Part shown: positions 49,350 to 64,000 of the stretch, in pieces
Numbering within the stretch: the first letter of the stretch is position 1
How the letters are laid out: each line of letters begins with the position of its first letter
Assembly (NCBI GenBank): GCA_021613535.1
Contig: CP075494.1
Coordinates: forward strand, 8,308,001-8,372,000
DNA: 64,000 bases
Source of the DNA: Adineta vaga
Taxonomy: Eukaryota > Rotifera
Direction: 5' to 3'
Program-made: the position numbers and the translations under genes
Notes under the pieces: model-generated
Told to the model about the DNA's origin: nothing
What the model saw: the letters and a program-made list of their open reading frames with translations, nothing else
Database searches by the model: none

Positions 49350-50513
49350 GACCTGACTTCGTAAATGTTTTGTTGTCTTTTTTTTTTACAAGATCAAGAA
49401 AATATCGAACAGAACTATATGTATATAAATGAACACAGTATTGATTGCAAGCTGGATATATAGCGAGAGAAAGAACGAGAAGATGCACTAACACACTTCG
49501 ACTTCCCGGAAGAATGAAAAAAAAACGATAGATACATACATGCATCTAACAACAGGAAACTATTTTTAAGCGAAGCGCTACTTGCATCGAGTTTGACATA
49601 GAACAGGACATTACTCTTTTATTGTATTGGAAGATACGATTAGCATATGAAAAACAGGACAGATGTCACTCGTTTGTATTTGAATAATCATTGTCTGTCT
49701 TGTCTTCTACTTCCCACCTCCACAGTATGACCTTATATTTTGTTCGGAATCATTAAAAACTGCTCAAAACAAAATAAATATGCACATATCAATTATTAAT
49801 AAAAAATGGCACTTACCAGACGTGATGGATCATTATAGAAAAGAAATATTTTCTGCCGGATAATAGAGTACTAGTCATAAGATCGAATCGCACGAACAGT
49901 TTCATGAACAAATATACTACTAGAGCAGGTTCATATGAAATAGCGTACTATTCATCATCACCACCATTTTTATCAATTTGATTTCAAGAACAAATCGGCG
50001 ATATAAAATCCTCAAATATTTCTATACAATTGTCATCACGATAGTTAGATAGAGCGACATTATCAGTACCATATTTGATTTAATTCATATTTTCAACTAA
50101 TGAAAGTACATAGGTGTATTGATTAAACCTTTCTACAATGTAAAATCTACCTGTTGAAGACTGTATTTATGATAGGATTCAACTTTCCAAGATGGGAATG
50201 AAAACTAATGTGTTTTCGTTCGAGCATACGAATAATTGGTTCTTCAAGCGTATTTATTCAATCTTCTCGATCTGTCTCAACATTATCGAGTACAATTATA
50301 TTGACAGTCAGATACTAGATGTATTACATTTTGATGGAAAAGATTGTTTCATTGCTTCAAGCTAAGTCTTTTGATATTTATTTTAAAATAGAATCGAACG
50401 AAAGGTTGTTTTACATATTTGTTTCACAATAAAAGATCACTCTACAACATAAAATCTCATGATTAAAAGTGTATACTCTTGATAAAATCAATGAAAAGGA
50501 TAAGCTAATTTAA
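49350..50513. other. Intergenic upstream of Ras, downstream of leucyl aminopeptidase
   Basis: About 1.2 kb, AT-rich, no supported coding frame. Expected to include the Ras promoter and 5' UTR. Confidence 0.4.
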
Positions 50514-52724
50514 TTAAAGTACGCGATCAGCAATAAACATTTGACAAAGTGCTGGAATAGGACGACCTGTTGGTGAATGAGGTAATTCACCGCCACTACC
50601 AGCAATATCCAAATGTGTATAACGTAAAGGATTTGCAGAATTGCGACCGTGATTATCTAAACCAGATACTCTTGCAAGAAAAGCAGCAGGAAATTGATGA
50701 CCACGGGATGTAGCACTGCTTGCTTCATTGTTACATTGTAAAACGTCAGCTGTTTCACTTTCATCAGCAATAAATGCAAAGTCCTAAATAACAGAAAGAG
50801 ATGAACAGCAAGATAAACTAGAATAATAACACGAACTTCACGTCGGACAGTTGAAATTTCGAATGGATCTCCAACTTCATCACCAGCTGCTTGTAATTTT
50901 TGAGAGGTTTCATTATCTCGCGCAGGTCCATTATCAACTGCCGCCTAAATTCAAGTATCGAATTCTTCAAAACTTTTCTTTTCTTATCATTCAAATTACC
51001 GTATAATTGGTTCCATAGGCACGAATTACATGTCCCGTTAATGTTGCCATGGTGAATAAATGTGGATTCACTTCTTTGGCAGCAAGTTCTTTAATGTAGC
51101 ACAATGGATCAACCATAACCATGCGACCTAATAATCAATTTATAACTATGAACATTTGTCTTTTCTCTTTTTCTTGCTAATAGTTTACCTTCAGCATCTG
51201 TATTTCCAATTCGAACGCGAACACCACCTCTTGATGTTATGACTTCATCGGCTGTATATCCTTCTTCACCACAATTATTGCGTGCTACAGCTAAAACACC
51301 GATCGCTTTGAATTGTTTTGGTTTCAATTCAGAGAGAACTTTGAAAAAGCCAGTTACATTGGCAGCACCACACTTGTCATAAGACATTCCAGCCTATGAG
51401 ATTCAAGATTTATAGAAGAAAAATAAACACAGATATTTCATTTTACCATATGACCACCGGCTAAAACAAATGAACAAAAACCAGCATGTAAAAGTTTCCG
51501 CATACGAAGCAAATTCTTTCACATACCTTTGATATCAAGACCACCGGTATCAAAAGTAATTCCTTTACCAACTAATAATGCAGTTGTATTGATTTCACCT
51601 TCACCTTTATATTCAAGAAAAATCAAACGTCCATTATGACGATCAACAGCTAAAATAAATACAATATAAGTATACCGGATATAAATATAGGTTTTCTATC
51701 ACTTACAACTTGAAGCTCGATTAACAGCAGCAAATAAAGGAAAGTTTTTTTCAAATTCCTTTTTGTCTTTGACTACATCTACCTACAATGATTTGAATAA
51801 TATAAAACGAAAAAAAACAGTGAATCTTTGCTATTTACTTTAACACCAGATGATTTGCCAAATAATTCCTGGACATATTCAGCAACACGTGGTGGTGCCA
51901 TACGTTCTGGATCAGCTCCACCAATATCTCGACCAACTGCACGGCCAAATTCAATTGCTCGTGCATAATCAATTAATTTTTGATCAGCATCATGATTTGG
52001 TGATGCTTGACCAATAAAGAATCCTAATTTGTCAACTTTAGTTCTTCGCTCTGGTACTTCTTCACGAACTTGTAATGGCTAAAAAACAAAAATTTTTTTC
52101 CAATAAAACAAAAATGTATGTTTGTTCTTTGCTTCCTACCACATAAGTTGCTTCGAGTGCTGCAAGTAATGTTACTAAATTTGCTTGTCGGTACCGTTTT
52201 GATCCAAAACTAGCAATAAGAGGAGATCGAGCTCCAATTCCTATTGCTTTCTTTACACCAGCTAATGCAGCATCGGCAAACCGACGCACATCATCATGAT
52301 CTCGGTCAACTGCACCAGTTGGTGAAAAGATCTAGATAAGATATTATTTATCTAACTTTTATCTCGTCTTTTTATATACCCACCAAACGTTTGCCCGGAA
52401 CATTTTCATGGACAGAAACTGTTATATCATTGTTAAAACTATTATTTATCTAAAATATAATTCATGTTTTATTTTCAAAAAGAATTTTGTCTTTTCATTG
52501 TACTTCACGATGTGATTGAAGATGTCTTGTCACTGCATTATCAAGATATTCCGTGATTTCTTCCAATTGTGTTGCTACAACGACTAATGCATCGTAATCA
52601 TTCAAGGATGATGAAAGATTTTTTACTAATTGAACATCACTAGAAGGAAAAACACAAGCAATTTCGAAGATCAATTTTCAATTCCTCTTTCGTACACGGC
52701 AGTCGCTATTTGAATCGGAGCCAT
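50514..52724 (-). CDS. Leucyl aminopeptidase, M17 family (C. elegans W07G4.4-like)
   Basis: Di-metal cytosolic aminopeptidase cleaving N-terminal residues. The first exon 52698-52724 encodes MAPIQIATA. The N-terminal domain contains LSSSLNDYDALVVVATQLEE. The C-terminal catalytic domain has GRDIGGADPERMAPPRVAEY, LLVGKGITFDTGGLDIK (metal-binding Lys and Asp) and the family signature NTDAEGRMVMVDPL. The end is GRPIPALCQMFIADRVL (TAA at 50514). The signature and metal ligands are intact, so it should be active. A 14-nt micro-exon (51447-51460, GGHM) sits between two introns in the most conserved part. I favour the W07G4.4-type M17 subgroup from overall sequence character; the exact subgroup is uncertain. 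Confidence 0.9.
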
Positions 52725-53251
52725 TTGTTAAAAGATCGTTACAATCTTCAAATATAAAATGGTGAAGTGCAAGTAAAGTTACATTTATTTAGGCGTATTT
52801 ATACCGTCCTAAAGAACGAAAGAAAGAGAGAAAAATAAATATACGAAGTAGTTTCTTTCTCTCGACCGTCTACAGAAAAACGTTATTTCTTTTCTAAAGT
52901 AAATAGAAATGAGAGGTTAAAATACAAACTTTTTTTTTATCATCATTGAAACTTATTATATTCATCATTATCGTGCATTAAAGCAAAGAAAAGATAAACG
53001 ACTATATGAGAAAGCATTATTTGGTTCATTTCAATTCGTACATGTGACATGGCCTAATATCTGTTTTTCTTTCATAAACAAATGACGTGGCCTGATACCT
53101 GTTTTTCTCTCAGAAACAAAGAACAGATCAATTTATATCTTGTATAAATATATATATATATATAAACGCATCATTTTCTTTTACGAAAAAAACAATTGTA
53201 ATAAACCTAATTTGAACAAAGGATGAAGAACAAAAAGACACAACTACCATT
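52725..53251. other. Intergenic between leucyl aminopeptidase and MUL1
   Basis: About 530 nt, AT-rich, containing a short (TA)n run near 53150-53165. It includes an imperfect repeated phrase (TGACGTGGCCTGATACCTGTTTTTCT-like at about 53083 and TGACATGGCCTAATATCTGTTTTTCT-like at about 53046). No coding frame. Confidence 0.45.
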
Positions 53252-54544
53252 CTATGGTAAAAACACGCGTTGATAGGATTCAATAGGTGTACGACAAATT
53301 GGACATAATTCTTCTCTACGACTTCTTGATTGTAAAGTTTGAGCACATGAATAACATAAACCTAAATGTGAACATGGTTGAAGACTATATTTAATTTCAT
53401 TTTCCAAACAAATAATACAATGAAGTTGAGTCGTCGAGGGACGATCAATTTCAGCTGCATAATTAGGTCGTGGGCGACGTTGTCGAGTAGAATAATATTT
53501 GTATAATAAATAAGCACCTGTACCGAGAGCAGCAATGCCAAAACATATACTTAGAATTCGAGCTAATGAAGAACTATCTTTATAATCAGATATAATTTCT
53601 TCACGTGATGATCGTGTTAGTATTCCACCCCATTGTTCATGTGGAACAAGATGCCAAATACCATCCAAACGTTTTTCAAGACGGCCAACACCGGTTAATG
53701 GTAAATCAAGTAATAACATTTGTTCGGTCGTTTCAATTCCTAAAATTCCAAGTAAGTTTAATTATAAAATTGTTTTGTTTATTTCGTTTTTCTTTCTTTA
53801 CCCGCTGATAAATCTCCTAGAAACATATCAACAACTCGTCGAAATGACGAAGTTGTATTTGGTTCAAATTTAACATGAGTAACATCTAATTGTTCAAGAA
53901 CAGAATCAAATGCTAATGGTTTATCAATTCGAATATAATTTCCTGTTTGTGATGTTAATCGAAATGGTACATAACGTGTTAATTCACTGATTGTTTTATT
54001 TGTTTCTGCCCTGTATTTTCAAATAATTTATTAAATATAAAACATCTTTACTTAACATTATAGATTTACCAAATGCTTCGAAATTTTTCAAGTTTCTTTT
54101 CACGTATAGTTAAACGATGAATTACACCGAGACAATGTGGAAGAAATTGAGATGTTATGATTGAATTTGGTTTCGAGTCAATTCGTCGAACAAAACCATG
54201 AACAACAGCATAATCAATCGATGTTGTTGAAGCAGCATATTGTTTTAAATCATTGATATCAATATCAGGTGCGACCTAAATGATCATTAGGTTGAAAACT
54301 CCATCAAGCTACACGGTTTCTATTCGAGTCGAGTTCAGCTCTCATGAAATTCATATCTCCGTCTGTTCATATCAATACTTATCAAACGAAATCATTTCTT
54401 CATTTTATTTTCTACGAGAAACTAAAATGCACACGTATGTACCGCAAGAACAGCCAAAAATTTATCATCCGATTTCCACCATCGATAGAATCCATACGAT
54501 ATTCCAAGTTCTCCAACGACCCAAAGCCAATTCCAATCGATCAT
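53252..54544 (-). CDS. MUL1: Mitochondrial outer-membrane E3 ubiquitin/SUMO ligase MUL1 (MAPL/MULAN)
   Basis: RING ligase controlling mitochondrial dynamics and mitophagy. Starts MIDWNWLWVVGELGISYGFY at 54544, giving a first membrane segment, though shorter than in vertebrates. The BAM/GIDE domain spans exons at about 53800-54275 and continues in the last exon: LLDLPLTGVGRLEKRLDGIW. The second membrane segment is ARILSICFGIAALGTGAYLL. The C-terminal RING-HC is CIICLENEIKYSLQPCSHLG followed by LCYSCA and CPICRTPI; all zinc ligands (C-C-C-H-C-C-C-C) are present. Stop at 53252. The ATG lies only 3 nt after a 3' splice acceptor (TATTGCAG, minus strand, 54548), and the WDR46 stop is 125 nt upstream. 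Confidence 0.9.
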
Positions 54545-54560
54545 TGTCTGCAATACATAG
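54545..54560 (-). promoter_or_regulatory. Putative trans-splice acceptor immediately before the MUL1 ATG
   Basis: On the minus strand a TCTCTCTCTATGTATTGCAG acceptor is followed by ACA and then the MUL1 ATG. Only 125 nt separate this ATG from the WDR46 stop codon, leaving little room for a promoter plus a cis-spliced UTR exon. Confidence 0.5.
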
Positions 54561-54669
54561 AGAGAGAAAATTGATGAAAAAATCCGTTTTTTTAACATCA
54601 CAAAACAAGACAACTGTGCTGTTTTATTTTTTACTCCAAACAAATAACAAAAACCAACGGAAAACTACA

Positions 54670-56529
54670 TTATTTCTTAGTTTTTTGGCGTTTAAGTTGT
54701 TTCTTTTGAAGAAATTCCTTGAGTTTAGCATCACGTATTTGAGTTTTACGTGCTAATCGTTTTCCAATCTTGCCTTTTTTCTTATCAGCACCGACAATTA
54801 ATTCTTTAGGTTTGACAAAATTGAATTCTTTCTGTTTTTCTTCTTGTTTTCGAACAAATGCTTTTCGATCAATTTCACTCAATACGGAATTATCCAAAGT
54901 GATGATTTCTGGTTGAATCTATAGAAACAAAACACAATAGAAAGAAATCGTGTAAAAAATGAAACTTATTGCTATTACTTTGTCAAGTAATTGTTTGACT
55001 TCTGCATGTTTACGTTGTTTTTTCGTTTGATATGGATTTGCTTCTAGTGCATCAAAATTTGGTTCACCAGCACCAGGCACAAGTAATGATATAAATCCAC
55101 GTTCATGGCCAACACCGAGAACATCTTCATAAGGACAAAACGCTAGAGATGATACAGATGAACCATTGGGAGATCGATGAAGAAGATATCGTGGTAGTTC
55201 ATTCGACGATGACGATTCTTCATCATACAAATCTTTGTATGTCTATAAAATAAGAAAAGTAGTTTGAATCTAATTGTAATCGTCAATGATGACAATAATA
55301 ATACCTCTACAACATCCCTATAACTTGCTGCTAGAAGTTTTTTCTGACTAAACGCTAATGTTGATGCACCACTCGATGATGTACGATATTCATTTAGACA
55401 TTTGTAATTTCTTAAATCCCAGATTTTTAATTTAGCATCAACACCACTGGTTGCCATATAACTGAAATTAGAAAATTTTCAGAAGAAGCTTCCCATCTTG
55501 TTTTCTCCCTCTCTCTTACGTTCCAGTATATTCGATTGCTATTGATCGTAATGTTGATTTATGTGCTAACATTTTCACTACTGGTTCACGTTGATTAGGT
55601 GACCAGAATGTGAGAACACCGCCTGCATGCCCAAGACCAACCAATGCATTCGATGGATTTTGACACATGACTGATGTACCGCATCTACCATTTCCATTTG
55701 CAATTCTTGTATTATAAGCTGCAACTTTTTTACCAATCGATACATCGATGTAAGATAAATATCCAGCTTCATTCTAAATGAAATTCTATACAAAAAATAG
55801 CTAGTAGAACATTGTTAATTACTGTAGCAGCAAGTAAGAAATGATATGGAAGAAATTCCAAATGTAATGAACGATCAAGTACTTTAAGACAATGAACTTC
55901 TACACCTTGATTATCATAAATATAAGTCCATTGTCGTTGTGCAACAGCATACATAGTTTCAATATGTAACCATCTAATGACCAAAACAAAACTTTCAGAA
56001 TTAATAAATATTTATTTCAATATTTTACTTGACATCATTAATTTGTTCCATCACATTCAATTCACAATGTAATTTCTTCGTTTGCCAATCAAATGCAGCA
56101 ACATGACCTTTTCGACCACCAAGTAACAAATGTCTAGAAGGAAACGAACACATTCTACAATTTGAATATGTGTGAAAAATACACTAACCGTCCATTTCGT
56201 GTATAATCAATATGATAAGGACCATATAATGGAAGTTGTAAATCAAAACGTTTTTGTGCACTGAATATATCGACTGAAGATTTAATGTCACCTTGAGTTA
56301 AATCATCAATTCGTTCGTCTTCATTATCCACTGTATCTGGAGCAATATAACTAAAAAATTGATATAAAATACATTGAAAAGAAAGAATTTAGTTTTCTAT
56401 TTCATATATGAAATATATTTACCCTTCTTCTTCGACATGTAAAATTTCTGAACGTGTTGCTTGACGTGTAGCAAACTTTGATTTACGTTCTTTAACATGA
56501 ATCCACTTTTTAGTACGACGTGTTGCCAT
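54670..56529 (-). CDS. WDR46: WD-repeat ribosome-biogenesis factor WDR46 (yeast Utp7 orthologue)
   Basis: Nucleolar SSU-processome protein needed for 18S rRNA maturation. Start [20 protein letters not shown] at 56529. After a charged N-terminus come WD40 blades with [40 protein letters not shown] (a hallmark of Utp7/WDR46), [60 protein letters not shown] and [20 protein letters not shown]. The C-terminal Utp8/Utp7 block follows ([20 protein letters not shown]) and a Lys-rich nucleolar tail. About nine exons with 55-75 nt introns. Length about 540-560 aa is normal. It is the first gene of a close pair with MUL1. Confidence 0.92.
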
Positions 56530-56922
56530 TTGAAAATCTTTTTATTTCTCTTCTAAAAAGTATAAATTATTACTACTACGTTCTACGATCGATTTATTCA
56601 ATTCAATATTTGCAAAGATGAATCATTATTCGTTGAGAACCATCCAATACGATGAGATAGATGGCATACATAGACAGACAGTACGATATATTTTACTAAA
56701 GTCACTTCGCACTATTAAAATTTGTTATTTAGAGATAAGAATAGAGAGAATTATTTTATTCGTATTACAAGACAAGAAACATCAGACAATAGCACACTGA
56801 AGATTAAGAATAGGATACATGTATAATTTGGCAATCATTTCAACATAAAATGATTATACAACAAAAAAGAAAAAAACTTCAGATTCTTCAATAATCACGC
56901 AAAAAGAAGCAGTAGAGAACAT

Positions 56923-62786
<5,864 letters not shown>

Positions 62787-64000
62787 TATTGTTGCGTATG
62801 AAATGATTGCTCACTAAACAATGATTCAAATGATTATATGATCAGTGAACTTTTTCTTTCGATAATCTCTCTTCTTCGATCGGATTAATGATGATTGTAT
62901 GTTATGACAAAATCATATTGTTTTTTAATGAATCCACTGATTTGTCAATACAAATCTGAACGCGAAAGACCAATAAAACGATGATAGACGTCTCTATTCA
63001 AAAATTGACATTTTATCTCTCAAATAAACCATCAAATACTCAATTGAAGAACGAATGTTTCGTTTAGTATAAATATATGAAATGATTAAAAATCTTATAC
63101 TACAGTTATCTAAACAAATCTACTGAGAAAGTTAGTATATACTTTAACGATTTGACGAATTGTTCGCAAGATTCAAATCTGTCATTATCAGAAGAACTAA
63201 CATCAATACACTAACTGCTATGTTATACAAAATAATGACATGAAATCGAAAAGTATTTATAACTCGCGTCATATTTATTCTGTTCAATACAATATATCAT
63301 TATCATCTTCAATCAAACGATAGTGCCAGATGTTTCTCCGAGCAAGATACAACGATTATCACATATCAATATACAACCGATCATATTTTATTTAGATATT
63401 TTCAATATCTAGTAAAATTTCTCGTAATATGTGATAAATAACGTCAAGGGTCAATTTTTATGACTGTTCTGTTTTGTAAGAGAATAAAAACAGAAAAATA
63501 AGTTCGGATCCAGGCAATTTCCTATCGAGTAATTGAAGCGATGAATATCATAAGTTTGTATGCTGTTTGTCGTTATGTACAACGGCGTTTTGACGCAACG
63601 TACTTGGAAAATCTAATCAATATTAGCTGTTCTCTATTATATTAGGACTTTCCTAGTAAACTACAATTTATCTGGGTACATAAATAGTTGATTAATTATC
63701 AAAAAGTTTCACTATTCATTTCCATCTGTTGTTTTCAATATAATAATAATTGGAGAAATAACAAAGATATACAATTATCATCTAAACGACGCATTGTTTT
63801 TACGATCAGTCTATTTGACAGACAGAACTACGATGTCAAGAATTGTTTTTCTCAAGATACTTCCCTCGATAGATGATATATTTGGTAACAATCAATACAT
63901 TTCCTTTATTTTATAAAATAATACTTCAAAAAGAAGTTGTATCACAAGAGGAACAAAAAAAACAGACATTTTCAGTTCTTCTTCGTTTTTTGTGCATAAA
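62787..64000. other. Right end of window, no gene recognised
   Basis: AT-rich DNA upstream of the LIM gene's distal first exon, so it should contain that exon's promoter. The plus-strand frame at 63688-63876 has no splice or similarity support. Confidence 0.4.

Noticed and set aside
54280-54756. 158-aa plus-strand open frame
   Set aside because: Antisense to MUL1 first exon, the intergenic gap and the WDR46 3' end; Phe/Ser-rich shadow frame.

Overview
The window is AT-rich, intron-rich eukaryotic DNA from a small, compact animal genome. Most introns are about 50-80 nt with GT-AG ends and T-rich acceptors, and gaps between genes are often short. Every recognisable protein is of metazoan type (myosin VI, Prep/PKNOX homeodomain, Ragulator LAMTOR1, Ras with a CAAX box, EPLIN-like LIM protein), except a fungal/bacterial-type cytosine deaminase. 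Low GC, tiny introns, apparent polycistronic clusters and a probable horizontally acquired enzyme together suggest a bdelloid rotifer. That assignment is inference; no species marker was seen.

Left part (1-20.1 kb): the 3' part of a myosin VI gene (+), SEC63 (+), an NHE-type Na+/H+ exchanger (+) whose third coding exon carries a one-base frame break, an intronless cytosine deaminase (+), a RECQ1-type helicase (-) and a Prep/PKNOX TALE homeobox gene (-). Centre (21-39 kb): an ERI1-type 3'-5' exoribonuclease (-), about 4 kb without convincing genes, an intronless Ser/Asn/Gln-rich protein of 485 aa (+), a PiT-type Na+/phosphate cotransporter (+), Ku80 (+), an intronless secreted propeller-like protein (+) and a 5-exon orphan (+). 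Right part (39-64 kb) is almost entirely minus strand: FAF1, a truncated FAF1-like paralogue, LAMTOR1, a 52-aa Cys-rich protein, TMEM230, a K-Ras-like GTPase, an M17 leucyl aminopeptidase, the mitochondrial E3 ligase MUL1, the ribosome-biogenesis factor WDR46 and a long LIM-domain gene with two phase-compatible first exons.

The main organisational theme is same-strand gene runs with 125-275 nt between stop and next start, where the downstream ATG is preceded within 3-36 nt by a 3' splice acceptor that has no evident cis donor. This is seen for MYO6-SEC63, PiT-Ku80, LAMTOR1-FAF1L-FAF1 and WDR46-MUL1. It is the arrangement expected of operons resolved by spliced-leader trans-splicing, which is known from bdelloid rotifers. 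Other points of interest are the cytosine deaminase, the NHE frameshift, the UAS-only FAF1 paralogue, micro-exons of 14, 20 and 24 nt, and several genes I could not name. All gene models come from reading splice sites and protein similarity by eye, so exon edges may be off by a base or two.
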